DNA of 64,000 nt from JBDWFY01 sp965275915 (GCA_965275915.1 CBDHYI010000007.1:124001-188000); one strand, 5' to 3'; positions 27,194 through 36,371 are shown, counted from the stretch's first letter. A program made the numbers and translations. Notes: generated by a model not told the origin, from the sequence alone.

Positions 27194-28105
27194 ATGAAGG
27201 GCAACCATAAGGGCAAACGGAATTTAGCCGGAAAAGAAAATAAATCCAGCGAAGCCTCCAATATTTCTGACTTTGATCTGGATGATCCAGCGTTACCACA
27301 AGATTTCAAGCAACGCGCCTTCGCCTCCGGTCAATACCCTTATGACACATCGATGAAATCGAAGGAGTATGAACCGCTGCTTCGTAACCTGCAGATCGAG
27401 CTTGTCAAACTTCAGCGCTATGTTCGCAAGGAAGGGCGCCGGATCGTGGTTGTTCTTGAAGGCCGGGATGCGGCGGGCAAAGGCGGCACTATCAATGCGT
27501 TCCGCGAAAATATGAACCCCCGCTATGCACGCGTGGAGGCATTGGCAAAACCGACAGAACATGAGCGTGGCCAGTGGTATTTCCAACGCTATATCAACAG
27601 GTTGCCCACGGCAGGAGAAATCGTTCTGTTCGACCGGTCATGGTACAACCGGGGCGTTGTCGAACCGGTGATGGGTTTTTGCACCAAAGAACAGACGGAG
27701 GAGTTTCTTTTCGAGGCCCCGCGTTTTGAAAGCATGCTGGTCAACGACGGCGTCACCCTGGTCAAGTTCTGGCTGAATGTCGGTCGGGAGATGCAACTCA
27801 AACGCTTTCACGACCGCCGGCACGATCCGCTCAAGATCTGGAAGCTCTCGCCTGTCGACCTCAAGGCACTGGACATGTGGCAGGACTATACCGACGCCCG
27901 CGATCGCATGATTGAAATGACTCACACAGATTTCAGCCCATGGACGATCATCCGGTCAAATGACAAAAAAAGACTGAGAATCAATGCGATACGCCACGTA
28001 TTGAAACTGTTTGATTATCCGGACAAGGATCGTGCTGCGATTGGCGAAGTGGATGATCTCATCGTCGGACAGGGACCGGGCTTCCTGCTCGCCGGGGAAG
28101 AGTAA
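27194..28105 (+). CDS. ppk2: Polyphosphate kinase 2
   Basis: Cytoplasmic PPK2-family enzyme that moves phosphate between polyphosphate and nucleotides. 303 aa, one P-loop domain, the class I length. Walker A VVLEGRDAAGKGGTI, Walker B/lid motif LFDRSWYNRGVVEPVMGF, lid FHDRRHDPLKIWKLS, and DFSPWTIIRSNDKKR. The N-terminal about 45 residues are a Lys-rich linker. Start ATG 27194 follows GGAG. Divergent from phoR, so it sits with the phosphate genes, but I find no convincing Pho box in the 270-bp gap. A short GC hairpin (28118-28135, no T-tail) follows. Confidence 0.95.
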   Translation: MKGNHKGKRNLAGKENKSSEASNISDFDLDDPALPQDFKQRAFASGQYPYDTSMKSKEYEPLLRNLQIELVKLQRYVRKEGRRIVVVLEGRDAAGKGGTINAFRENMNPRYARVEALAKPTEHERGQWYFQRYINRLPTAGEIVLFDRSWYNRGVVEPVMGFCTKEQTEEFLFEAPRFESMLVNDGVTLVKFWLNVGREMQLKRFHDRRHDPLKIWKLSPVDLKALDMWQDYTDARDRMIEMTHTDFSPWTIIRSNDKKRLRINAIRHVLKLFDYPDKDRAAIGEVDDLIVGQGPGFLLAGEE

Positions 28106-28182
28106 CAAACGGTAAGAGGGCCGAAAAGACGGCCCGCAAACGCAATTGCATATTCGCAAGATGCGACGCGCTCCGCGGTTTA

Positions 28183-28561
28183 GGGTGTGGACTCATAAAT
28201 GTGCTTAAAATGGTATGAGCCGATTTGTTCGGATCGTGCTGTTTGAATACGGGGCGCATGTTCGAAGGAAACCATCCGGTTTTCAAGAACTTGCAACGCT
28301 GTAGCCGGACCAATCCGCCCTATCCGAAAGGACGGACAAACGGCTTCAATCTGCTGCGTCAGGCTGTTCAACCGGGCATTTAGAGCAATTCTCGCGATCC
28401 TTGGATCGCGTGAAATGCTCCAGACCTTTGTTTGGCGCGTATCCTTGTCGCAAAGCTCATCCGACCTTTACGGGATACGCTATAGCCCGCTTTTCACACC
28501 CTTCCTTCCAGCTTTTTGCCGTTTGATCCGCCATTTCAAGTACATTTATGGGTCCATACCC
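28183..28561. mobile_element. Miniature inverted-repeat element, copy B (intact)
   Basis: 379 bp, flanked by TA on both sides (28181-28182, 28562-28563). The ends are about 31-bp inverted repeats (left GGGTGTGGACTCATAAATG, right reads GGGTATGGACCCATAAATG on the minus strand). Internal CGCGATCC-TT-GGATCGCG hairpin and TATCC...GGATA hairpin. No intact transposase; the only longer frame (28371-28180 minus) is a short remnant without known motifs. Lies between convergent ppk2 and phyH and supplies the G of the phyH stop codon. Confidence 0.9.
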
Positions 28562-29748
28562 TAGTGCGATCTTTTCCGCCCAGCCTGTTCTTCAAGGGCG
28601 TCCAGGAACCGATCGGTTGACCACTGCGCCTTGACTGCCCGCCGCATCAGCTCCTGCTGGCTTTCAGGTGCCATGCCGCTGAGCGGTGAATCAATATCGA
28701 GATTGGCGGGAAACGGGTATCCTTCGGCACAGGCGGCAATCACATTTTCAACCGCCTCGCCATCGAGCCGACCACTGGTCGCAAGCGACAGCAGCGCCGG
28801 ATAAAGCACCCGGCTCATCCGGGTTCTGTCGAGAATTTCAATCGAACGGCCATATCCGGACCCGATCTGCATCAGGTTGGCAAAACGGTGGGTGTCGGTC
28901 GAAACGTTCTCGCCGGCGGCATGAAAAACCGCAGGGTTGAAAAACAGAGCGTCACCCTTTTCGAGCGGCAATTGCGCGTAATTGTCTTCAAAGTAGTCTC
29001 TGAACTCAGGAAGCAGCGCTGCAAGAAAACCGGGTTCGTAAGTCTGCGAAAACGGCAGCAATTTTGTCGGGCCGGACTCAATCGGCATGTCGCAGTGTGC
29101 GACAGCGCCCTGCAAAGTGAGCGCGGGCGTCAGAGCATGAATGTGCGCCGGATACCTCACCAGCTCTTCATGCTTCTGAAACCCCATGTGATAGTCGCGA
29201 TGACATGTTTGGGCTTTCCCGCCGGGCCGGACCACATTAACCTGCGTTGTAATCTGGTAATACGGGCCGAGCCATGACTGGCTGATCAGAGGAATGATCC
29301 CGTTGGCATTGTAAAGAGCAAACAGTTCCGGGTTGGCAATACAGAGCTTTTCATGGGCATTCCAGACACGACTGTTGGCGCCCGCCGGTGCAAAATGATC
29401 GCCGGATCCAGCGATCTGTTGCCCTTCTTCTTCAATGATCTTGTTGAGAACCTCCGTCACGTCGTCAATGACACCGGTCTCTTCATAAGCCTTTTTGAAA
29501 ACGACGATGCCGGGGCCTTTTTCAAGCACACGCTGCCATTCGGCCATATAGGCCCTGATCTCCGCCGGGTTCTTGCGGCTTACGCGAACGGATTCCGCAT
29601 CATAAATCGGAATATTCGCCGCCACATCCGCAGCCAGTGGCACATCATCTCTTTGCGTGCCTACCTCAACCAGTGCACTGAACTCCTCGATCGAGCAGGT
29701 TTCAGCGTCAAACCAGACATCACCCGTTGAATTGAGCACCCGGTCCAT
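28561..29748 (-). CDS. Phytanoyl-CoA dioxygenase (PhyH) family protein
   Basis: Iron(II)/2-oxoglutarate oxygenase, 395 aa, substrate unknown. The double-stranded beta-helix carries the metal triad candidates H-x-D in AQTCHRDYHMGFQ and the distal His in FFNPAVFHAAGENVS, with the 2-oxoglutarate Arg probably in STDTHRFANLM. Start ATG 29748 (MDRVLNSTGDVWFD). The stop codon TAG uses the TA target and the last G of the adjacent repeat, so the ending GRKRSH may not be ancestral. Same strand as, and 174 bp downstream of, a LysR regulator that may control it. Confidence 0.85.
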   Translation of the reverse strand: MDRVLNSTGDVWFDAETCSIEEFSALVEVGTQRDDVPLAADVAANIPIYDAESVRVSRKNPAEIRAYMAEWQRVLEKGPGIVVFKKAYEETGVIDDVTEVLNKIIEEEGQQIAGSGDHFAPAGANSRVWNAHEKLCIANPELFALYNANGIIPLISQSWLGPYYQITTQVNVVRPGGKAQTCHRDYHMGFQKHEELVRYPAHIHALTPALTLQGAVAHCDMPIESGPTKLLPFSQTYEPGFLAALLPEFRDYFEDNYAQLPLEKGDALFFNPAVFHAAGENVSTDTHRFANLMQIGSGYGRSIEILDRTRMSRVLYPALLSLATSGRLDGEAVENVIAACAEGYPFPANLDIDSPLSGMAPESQQELMRRAVKAQWSTDRFLDALEEQAGRKRSH

Positions 29749-29922
29749 TTGTTCCTCTTAAGCTTCGTCCGCACCGGAACCGAGAGCGTTTTTTGAATGG
29801 AATGGCTCGGAACGCTCTACTTCCGTGTCTTGATGCGTATTCATATCCGAAAATTGCACCCGCTTTTCGGGAGACGTTCTGGTAGAAATTTCACCACATT
29901 CAAAACCACACCATGCGAAAGA

Positions 29923-30801
29923 TCAACGGACAAATTTCATCTCGTCCGCCAGAGACATGAAGGCAGCGATGACCCTGCGCCGATACTGGCTTTTGAGGCA
30001 AAAAACATCTTCCGTGAACGGCTCGGACAACTCATCCACGATCAAGCGGCTGACATCATCGTGCCGTGAGCTTGCACCCTCGAACATGAAGCCGATTCCA
30101 ATGCCTGCACGCACCGCTTCATAGACGGCCTCCCGCGTGTCCAGCACCAGTGCCGGTTTTATGGGCAACCCGATTTCCTGAAGCTTGGTATCGACCGTTT
30201 TCTGCGTCAGGGACTGACTTGTGCGGAAAATGACGGGATGCCTGGCGACTTCCAACAGCGAACAACGCGGGCTCCCGGCAAGCTCGTATGTCGAGGGCAC
30301 CAGCGCCGCTATGGTATGTGTGTAAAAAGGCAAGCCGATATAGTCTTCGTTGCTGGGCGCCTTGGTCAAAATGGCGACATCGGCTTCCCTGTCCCACAAC
30401 GCCTGCATTCCCTGCTGCCAGTTCCTGAAAGAGACGCTGATCTCAATGTGGGGATACCGCTGCCTGAAGGCCGCAACCAGGGTCATCGCCGGCAGTGGCG
30501 ACCCCGTCACAATCCGAATTTCACCCCGGTCAAGCCGACCGAACGACAACAGGATTTCTTCGGCCTCAGCCTCCACATCCTGGATTTGCTGGGTCGTCTG
30601 GAAAAACAGCCGGGCCAGTTCGGTCAAGACAATCTTCTGCCCGGTCCGTTCAAACAGGCTGACCCCATAACTGTCTTCCAAACCCTTTATCTGTGCGGTG
30701 ATGGCAGGTTGGGACACACCAAGACGTTTGGCCGCCGCTGTAAAACTGCCCTCTCTGACGACGGCGTTGAAGGCTCTGATTTGCGCGTAGGTCAAAGACA
30801 T
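29923..30801 (-). CDS. LysR-family transcriptional regulator
   Basis: 292 aa. N-terminal winged HTH (MSLTYAQIRAFNAVVREGSF, AAKRLGVSQPAITAQIKGLE) and C-terminal effector domain of the periplasmic-binding type 2 fold (GEIRIVTGSPLPAMTLVAAF, VREAVYEA-like VRAGIGIGFMFEG). The N-terminus resembles the LysR subgroup associated with aminoethylphosphonate catabolism, from memory, not searched. It precedes the PhyH gene, and some PhyH enzymes oxidise phosphonates, so a phosphonate link is possible but unproven. Confidence 0.88.
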   Translation of the reverse strand: MSLTYAQIRAFNAVVREGSFTAAAKRLGVSQPAITAQIKGLEDSYGVSLFERTGQKIVLTELARLFFQTTQQIQDVEAEAEEILLSFGRLDRGEIRIVTGSPLPAMTLVAAFRQRYPHIEISVSFRNWQQGMQALWDREADVAILTKAPSNEDYIGLPFYTHTIAALVPSTYELAGSPRCSLLEVARHPVIFRTSQSLTQKTVDTKLQEIGLPIKPALVLDTREAVYEAVRAGIGIGFMFEGASSRHDDVSRLIVDELSEPFTEDVFCLKSQYRRRVIAAFMSLADEMKFVR

Positions 30802-31016
30802 TGATAGTTGCTTATATTATGACTTCCTTACAACCTATAACCTGAATTTATCAATGGCGAGCATTTTTTATACCCATACATCGTTTTTGAGCGGCGCTAC
30901 TTTCGATTGTGACGTTGCCGCGGCGTTGAATTCCGGTCACACTCTTTGTGCATACAGGCGCAATGAGCCAGCCTCCGCGAACTTCGACGCAGGCTGATAT
31001 ACGGCCGGGAGAAAAT

Positions 31017-31934
31017 ATGAGCGGGCTGACTTTTAACCGGGACTTTGACCCCGCTTACGAAGAGTGCGTGCGCGTCAGCGACAGAGTCCGGCGCATCACA
31101 GCACAGAATTCCGGCCCGTTTACATTCAAAGGCACCAACACCTATCTTGTTGGCCATCAGTCCGTCGCTGTCATCGACCCGGGCCCGGAAGATCCCGACC
31201 ACATCGCTCATATAGTCTCAGCAGCAGGAAACGGTCAGATCAGCCATATCTTCGTTACCCATACGCATATGGACCATTCGCCGGGTGCACGACTTTTAAA
31301 GGACGTTACCGGCGCCCCGATTGTCGGCGCCGCCCCTCACCGCCCTGCACGGCCGCTCAGGCCTGAAGAAACCAATCCGCTGGATGCAAGTGCCGACTCC
31401 CGCCACGATCCGGACAACGTGCTCAGCGACGGCGAGATCGTTTTTGGCGAAGGCTGGACACTGGAGACCGTGTCAACACCGGGTCACACCGCAAATCATC
31501 TGGCATTTGCGCTCAAGGAAGAGACTATGCTCTTTTGCGGCGATCACGTTATGGGGTGGTCGACATCCATCGTGGCTCCCCCGGATGGTTCCATGACCGA
31601 CTACATGCTCTCGCTTGAGAAAGTGCGGAACCGCAACGAACGCCGTTACCTGCCCGGTCATGGTGGAGCGATTGATACGCCAAAGCTGTATCTTGAGGGA
31701 CTCATTGCTCACAGAAAAGATCGTGAACAAGCAATTCTCGATCAGCTGGCCGCCGGAGCAACCGACATTCCCGCCATTGTCCGGGTGCTTTATCATGATG
31801 TTCCGGAAGCGCTTCACCCTGCAGCCGCACTGTCCGTACTGGCCCATATGGAAGATCTGGTGAGAAGAGGGCTCGTCAAGTCATCGGGAGCGGTGGCGCT
31901 TGGTGCGTCATTCACGACAGCGGATCAGAGCTAG
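31017..31934 (+). CDS. MBL-fold metallohydrolase (LACTB2-like)
   Basis: Cytoplasmic zinc hydrolase, 305 aa, with an N-terminal metallo-beta-lactamase fold and a C-terminal winged-helix-like part (about 235-300: ALHPAAALSVLAHMEDLVRR). Metal ligands: H-x-H-x-D-H in VTHTHMDHSPGA, His in TPGHTANHLAF, Asp in LFCGDHVMGWS, His in YLPGHGG. ATG 31017 follows GGGAGAAAAT; the frame is open 23 codons upstream (30948). The substrate could be RNA, glutathione thioester or acyl compound. The stop codon TAG is made from target TA and the first G of the repeat remnant that follows. Confidence 0.88.
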   Translation: MSGLTFNRDFDPAYEECVRVSDRVRRITAQNSGPFTFKGTNTYLVGHQSVAVIDPGPEDPDHIAHIVSAAGNGQISHIFVTHTHMDHSPGARLLKDVTGAPIVGAAPHRPARPLRPEETNPLDASADSRHDPDNVLSDGEIVFGEGWTLETVSTPGHTANHLAFALKEETMLFCGDHVMGWSTSIVAPPDGSMTDYMLSLEKVRNRNERRYLPGHGGAIDTPKLYLEGLIAHRKDREQAILDQLAAGATDIPAIVRVLYHDVPEALHPAAALSVLAHMEDLVRRGLVKSSGAVALGASFTTADQS

Positions 31935-31995
31935 GGTACGGACTCATAAATATCCTTGTCGTGAAGGTGGTTCAACCTTCACGGGATTCGCTCTG
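31934..31995. mobile_element. Repeat element remnant, copy C
   Basis: Begins GGGTACGGACTCATAAAT after TA (31932-31933), matching the left end of copies A and B, then jumps to their internal hairpin (TATCCTTGTCG ... CGGGATTCGCTC). The hairpin stem GAAGGT/ACCTTC pairs with a compensatory change relative to copy A (AAAGGT/ACCTTT). No right end is present, so this is an internally deleted relic between convergent genes. Confidence 0.75.
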
Positions 31996-32002
31996 GAACG
32001 TG

Positions 32003-32863
32003 TCAACTCGTCGGACGAGCAAGAGGAATTGGGATGAAGTCTTCCTCTCGTTCAATTTCCTCATCCGTACTTTCCAGGATCGGGAGGTCCTCTGTCTCGT
32101 CGTAGGTGATGTCAATCTTCCTGACTTTGGCATCAAGATCCGCATAGAACTGACGAATGCGTCGCGCGTTGGCTCCAAGATCGTACCGTCCGTATCGGGA
32201 CCGTGATCGGATATCCAGCCGTGCTCCGCCCGGATAGGGGAGAAACCGTACGGACACATCATCGGTAAAACCGAATATCATGGTTCTGGCACTTGCCTGG
32301 AAATAGGTAGGTTCTTCGGCGAGATCAGCCGGCTCATTGATGATCACGTCCCATCCCAGTTCATCGACCGTTACCAAGGCCAGGCTGTGCATATCTGCCG
32401 TGGTCAGAGGATAGATTCGCGGCTGAATATCCGGATAGGCATCAAGCTGGACGTCTTCAAGATTCGGTTGAGGGCCCGGAACTCTGAGGTCAGAAATGAC
32501 AATACTCGGCGGATCGGCATAATTCGTCGCGATATCCGACAATGGCGGGAACCGCATGGCCCCCGCAATCGCCAGACCCGCCGGAAGCAGCATCAGCGCA
32601 GCCATGAACAAGCCTGCAACCGCGGGCCATCCTCCCTTCATGCCCTTGTTCCAGATTTCTATGAAGGCGACCAGCGCCGCAAGAACACCAAAGACCCCCA
32701 CAAGAGTGACGGCAATCAGGACGAAGATCAGACTGGTTGTATCGATCAGACCCATCCGATGAAACAGAACGCCGACGATCAGCACCGGAATGCCCAGCAC
32801 ACCGGCGGATCGGCCGGCTCCAGCGAGCCGCGACTGGCGTGTTGGGAGTCGGGTATACATCAA
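32003..32863 (-). CDS. DUF1499 family membrane protein
   Basis: 286 aa of unknown function. Three N-terminal hydrophobic segments (about 22-40, 45-68, 80-102: GVLGIPVLIVGVLFHRMGL; IFVLIAVTLVGVFGVLAALV; AVAGLFMAALMLLPAGLAI) followed by a DUF1499 domain (about 150-260) with YPLTTADMHSLALVTVDELG, PTYFQASARTMIFGFTDDVS and RLDIRSRSRYGRYDLGANAR. The C-terminal about 25 residues are acidic. Convergent with the MBL hydrolase gene across the copy C relic. First Met may be either of two consecutive ATGs. Confidence 0.82.
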   Translation of the reverse strand: MMYTRLPTRQSRLAGAGRSAGVLGIPVLIVGVLFHRMGLIDTTSLIFVLIAVTLVGVFGVLAALVAFIEIWNKGMKGGWPAVAGLFMAALMLLPAGLAIAGAMRFPPLSDIATNYADPPSIVISDLRVPGPQPNLEDVQLDAYPDIQPRIYPLTTADMHSLALVTVDELGWDVIINEPADLAEEPTYFQASARTMIFGFTDDVSVRFLPYPGGARLDIRSRSRYGRYDLGANARRIRQFYADLDAKVRKIDITYDETEDLPILESTDEEIEREEDFIPIPLARPTS

Positions 32864-33056
32864 TCCTGCCCCTGAATCGAAAACACCTGAACCACCGCAC
32901 CAATCCGGAAGCTCCCGGAATCGATGTCGGATCGCCTAGTTTCAGATCGTTCCGAGGTTTAACAAGATTTGCGCCAACAAACAAAACTTTTGACAGCGGA
33001 GCGTGATGTTTGGAGGATAATGGTTACCGGCAACCCGGAACATCAAGGATCGTATG

Positions 33057-33434
33057 ATGACGCAGGAACCGCAGAATTCGCCAAATGACGCAACGGGTGC
33101 CTATATCGAACCCGGCAGCGAGAACATTCAGCTCATTTACATCCTTTATCTCGTCGGACTGGCCGTCGGTCTGACATCCGTTATCGGCGTCGTCATGGCG
33201 TATCTGAACCGTGGCAAGAGTTCCGGTTGGGTTGAAACGCATTATACTTACCAGATACGCACGTTCTGGATGGCGCTTCTTTACAGCCTGGCCAGTTTTT
33301 TGCTGATGGTCATATTTATCGGATTTATCACCATCTTCCTGACGGTGATCTGGTACATCATCCGCTGCATCAAGGGCATGCAGTTGTCGTCAAGGAAAGA
33401 AGCCGTTCCCGACCCTCAGACCTTCCTCTGGTAG
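33057..33434 (+). CDS. DUF4870 family small membrane protein
   Basis: 125 aa with three membrane segments (about 25-45 LIYILYLVGLAVGLTSVIGV; 70-90 FWMALLYSLASFLLMVIFIG; 90-112 ITIFLTVIWYIIRCIKGMQ). The HYTYQIRTFWMALLY motif between helices is typical of DUF4870/Tic20-like proteins. ATG 33057 is seven bases after AAGGA; another ATG lies three bases upstream. Function unknown. Convergent with the HAD phosphatase, 19 bp between stops. Confidence 0.8.
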   Translation: MTQEPQNSPNDATGAYIEPGSENIQLIYILYLVGLAVGLTSVIGVVMAYLNRGKSSGWVETHYTYQIRTFWMALLYSLASFLLMVIFIGFITIFLTVIWYIIRCIKGMQLSSRKEAVPDPQTFLW

Positions 33435-33453
33435 GCCGAAATCCGGCACAGAC

Positions 33454-34167
33454 TCACGAAAACTCTTTGGCCGGAAACAAATCAAGCAATCCCGCGAGAG
33501 AGTCGATTACGTGATCGCTGTGCGCACGGAGCTCCGACGCAGGAACAGCGCCTGTCGCAACGGCGATTGCCCTGCATCCGGCGGCTCGCGCCGCGTCCAT
33601 GTCGTGCAGGGAGTCGCCGATCATTGCAACTTCGTCCGGCTGGCACCCGATATGGCGCGCAAAGGCCAGCAGTTGCCCCGGCTCCGGCTTGCGGCCGAAT
33701 CCGCTATCATAACCGGCGACAAACTCAAAATGAGGCAGCACACCCAGAGCTTCCAGCTGCTTCCGCGCCGTCGCCTGTGTGCCGTTGGTTGCCAGTCCTA
33801 CGGTCAGACCACGCTCCTTCAGTGCTGAAATGGTCGAAACCGTGTCCTCGAACGGTGTCACGGCCAAGGTACAGGACTCAAGCAGAAGCGCGCTGACCCT
33901 GCTGAGAAACGCATCGTCGAAATCAACACCCAAAGCATCGGCCCACAAGGGTGCGTAGTCGATGGGTGCATGGGTCAGAACCAGAGCGCCGCGCCGAAAG
34001 CCGCTCCGCTCCCGATCAAGCCCGCTGGCATCCAGCAATTTTCTCAACAACGCATTATGCCCGCCGGAGAGCGTTTCCAGCATGCGGGAAAAACAGGGAA
34101 CCCACGTCGGATCGAAATCGATCAATGTCCCATCGCGATCAAACAGTATGGCGCGAACAGTTTCCAA
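33454..34167 (-). CDS. HAD-family hydrolase (phosphoglycolate-phosphatase-like)
   Basis: Small-molecule phosphatase, 237 aa. Motif I nucleophile in AILFDRDGTLIDFDPTW, motif II GLATNGTQATARK, motif III Lys in GFGRKPEPGQ, motif IV AMIGDSLHDMDAARAAG. A helical C1-type cap (about 25-85) as in Gph. TTG 34167 is preceded by ACGGAG six bases upstream and starts just before the first strand; the frame is open 13 codons more to another TTG (34206). Substrate not predictable. Confidence 0.85.
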   Translation of the reverse strand: METVRAILFDRDGTLIDFDPTWVPCFSRMLETLSGGHNALLRKLLDASGLDRERSGFRRGALVLTHAPIDYAPLWADALGVDFDDAFLSRVSALLLESCTLAVTPFEDTVSTISALKERGLTVGLATNGTQATARKQLEALGVLPHFEFVAGYDSGFGRKPEPGQLLAFARHIGCQPDEVAMIGDSLHDMDAARAAGCRAIAVATGAVPASELRAHSDHVIDSLAGLLDLFPAKEFS

Positions 34168-34347
34168 TAAACGCTCCGTTTCAACAGCTGGACGGCTTTC
34201 ATCCAATGCCGCAATCGGCGACCGGACGCAGCCCTTACCACGTTAGGAGAATTCCAGCTATCCCCTCTCCGGCAAAACTGTTAGAGGATGCGTGAATACA
34301 ACATGAAATTAATGGGCGCCAAGCCTGTATTGCCGATGGAGTCCCGC

Positions 34348-35739
34348 ATGCCCCTTACAAATATGCAAACACGGGACGTCGATTCCCTCCTCCATCCATA
34401 TACACCGCTTCACAAACTCCATGAAAAAGGGACGCTTATCCTGGACCGCGGCGAGGGTGTTCATGTCTACGATACACAAGGGAAAGCCTATATTGAAGGC
34501 ATGGCGGGATTATGGTGCGCCGGTCTTGGGTTCGGCGATGCAGAACTGATCGAGGCCGCAAAAGAGCAGCTTGACCGCCTGCCCTACTATCATCTTTTCG
34601 GCGGCAAGAGCACCGAACCTGCAATTGAACTTGCCGAGAAGTTAAAGGAAATTGCTCCCAAGAACGACCGTAAGGCCAATATCGGCAAAGTGTTTTTCAC
34701 CTCTTCGGGATCGGAAGCCAACGACACGCAAATCAAACTTGCCTGGTACTACAACAACGCCCGCGGAAAACCGGAAAAGAAAAAAATCATCAGCCGGGCG
34801 AAAGCCTACCACGGCGTTACCATCATGACCGCCTCGCTGACAGGCCTGCCGGGCAATCACAATGGTTTTGACCTGCCCGTTCAGGGCGTGCTTCACACAG
34901 ACTGTCCCCACTATTATCGGTTTGCCGAGCCGGGCGAGAGCGAAGCCGCTTTTGTCGATCGGATCCTCGCATCATTACGCAACCTGATCGAGCGCGAGGG
35001 CGCGGACACCATCGCGGCCTTTATCGGCGAACCGGTTATGGGCGCCGGCGGCGTCATCGTGCCGCCGGAGGGATATTACGAGGGCGTTCAGGCGATCCTG
35101 CAGGAAAACGACATCCTGTTCATAGACGATGAAGTCATCAATGGTTTTGGGCGAACCGGAAACTGGTGGGGGTGCGAAACGATGAATTTCGAGCCCGATA
35201 CGATTTCAACTGCCAAACAGTTAACCTCTGCTTATGCACCTTTGGGTGCCGTCATGGTGCCGGAGGCATTTTACGAAGCTTTCGTCGAACAGAGCCGCAA
35301 ATTCGGTGCATTCGGTCATGGGTTTACCTATGGCGGTCACCCGCTCGGTTGCGCTCTGGGCGTCAAAGCGATCGAGATTTATCAAAAGCGCAATATTCTG
35401 GGTCATGTGCGGAACCTTATGCCGACCTTTGCGCGCCGCATGCAGACACTGGCCGATCATCCGCTCGTCGGGGAAACCCGCTTTAAGGGGCTGGTCGGCG
35501 GGATCGAACTGGTTGCAAACAAGGACAGCCGGACATCCTTTGCACCCGATGCGGGCGTCGGCGCCACGTGCATACGTCTTATCGAGGAGGCGGGCGCGAT
35601 TTTGCGTGCTCTGGGAGACACAATCGCCATATGTCCGCCGATGATCATTTCCGAAAGTGACCTCAATCACCTTTTTGACTGTCTCGAAATGGGACTCAAT
35701 CAAACCGACAAATGGGTGGAGCAGAAAAAACTGCGTTAA
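34348..35739 (+). CDS. Class III PLP aminotransferase (omega-amino-acid:pyruvate type)
   Basis: 463 aa. Conserved elements: KAYIEGMAGLWCAGLGFGD, KVFFTSSGSEANDTQIKLAW, AKAYHGVTIMTASLTGLPG, FIGEPVMGAGGVIVPPEGY, ILFIDDEVINGFGRTGNWWG and PLP Lys in STAKQLTSAYAPLGAV. This set fits amine/beta-alanine/taurine:pyruvate transaminases rather than ArgD or HemL; the amino donor is not clear. ATG 34348 has GGAG six bases upstream; the frame is open to 34288. Monocistronic as far as visible. Confidence 0.9.
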   Translation: MPLTNMQTRDVDSLLHPYTPLHKLHEKGTLILDRGEGVHVYDTQGKAYIEGMAGLWCAGLGFGDAELIEAAKEQLDRLPYYHLFGGKSTEPAIELAEKLKEIAPKNDRKANIGKVFFTSSGSEANDTQIKLAWYYNNARGKPEKKKIISRAKAYHGVTIMTASLTGLPGNHNGFDLPVQGVLHTDCPHYYRFAEPGESEAAFVDRILASLRNLIEREGADTIAAFIGEPVMGAGGVIVPPEGYYEGVQAILQENDILFIDDEVINGFGRTGNWWGCETMNFEPDTISTAKQLTSAYAPLGAVMVPEAFYEAFVEQSRKFGAFGHGFTYGGHPLGCALGVKAIEIYQKRNILGHVRNLMPTFARRMQTLADHPLVGETRFKGLVGGIELVANKDSRTSFAPDAGVGATCIRLIEEAGAILRALGDTIAICPPMIISESDLNHLFDCLEMGLNQTDKWVEQKKLR

Positions 35740-36021
35740 ATATCAAATCAATACCAGATTATTTCAGCCATTTACTTGGTTAGTAAACGATTAACCTAGC
35801 TCGCGAAGTTTTACGGACCTGTTGCGGAATTTGACTAGCCAACCCACATAAGTTTCAAGCACACTCGCTTAACCACCTAAAAACTGGTGGGACATCGTCA
35901 TAAACGGGTTGATGTGCTGCAACCTGTTTATATATGCGGGGTGTTGCAGAACCGGAAACCGAATGGAGGAGGCCCGTCGGCGTTCCGGACGCGAACATCC
36001 CAACAACCAAGGTTCAAAAAG
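35740..36021. other. Intergenic region after the transaminase
   Basis: AT-rich spacer. A possible promoter for the small downstream gene is TTGATG (about 35909) with an ATATGC or TATATA -10 around 35930. Nothing else recognised. Confidence 0.35.
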
Positions 36022-36177
36022 ATGAAACCGATGCAAGTAACAAAGAATACCGGGCCGACATTGAAACCGGATCTGGGCAAGTTGTATAAGCCGGTTGGCA
36101 TTCAGGCAATCACGGCCGCCACAACGTGTAAGAACGCCAAAAAACACAAGTCGGTGCCGCCCAAGAAAAGTCACTAG
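36022..36177 (+). CDS. Small basic hypothetical protein
   Basis: 51 aa, starting MKPMQVTKNTG and ending PPKKSH, very Lys-rich with the central motif LGKLYKPVGIQAITAATTC. ATG 36022 is preceded by AAGG about 11 bases upstream. The codons look like neighbouring coding sequence and the motif looks like the short conserved orphan proteins of rhizobia, but I cannot name a family. The reading frame is open upstream to 35887, where sequence quality as protein is poor. Confidence 0.45.
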   Translation: MKPMQVTKNTGPTLKPDLGKLYKPVGIQAITAATTCKNAKKHKSVPPKKSH

Positions 36178-36371
36178 CGCCCGATCCCAACCACGCCGGC
36201 TTTACTGATGACCGGGTGGAACCGCGTGAGGCAACGCTGCGGCCTATTGGCTATCGGGACCACACGATCTCTTTAGCCAACGGACCGATAGGATTGACGA
36301 AGACGGACGGTTTGTCCGAGCCGCTTTTTTGTTTGAATGACTTTGGTATCCTGAGAGATACCTGTTTGACA

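Noticed and set aside
28118..28135. GGGCCG/CGGCCC hairpin after ppk2 as a full terminator
   Set aside because: No T-run follows, so at most a weak pause; the adjacent repeat may serve instead.
28180..28371. 63-aa frame inside the intact repeat (minus strand)
   Set aside because: It lies wholly within the 379-bp element, starts and ends at repeat features, and has no known motif. It is shared with copy A only because the DNA is repeated.
35887..36021. Upstream extension of the small Lys-rich protein to 96 aa
   Set aside because: The first 45 residues are low-quality sequence with no ribosome site at 35887; the plausible start is 36022.
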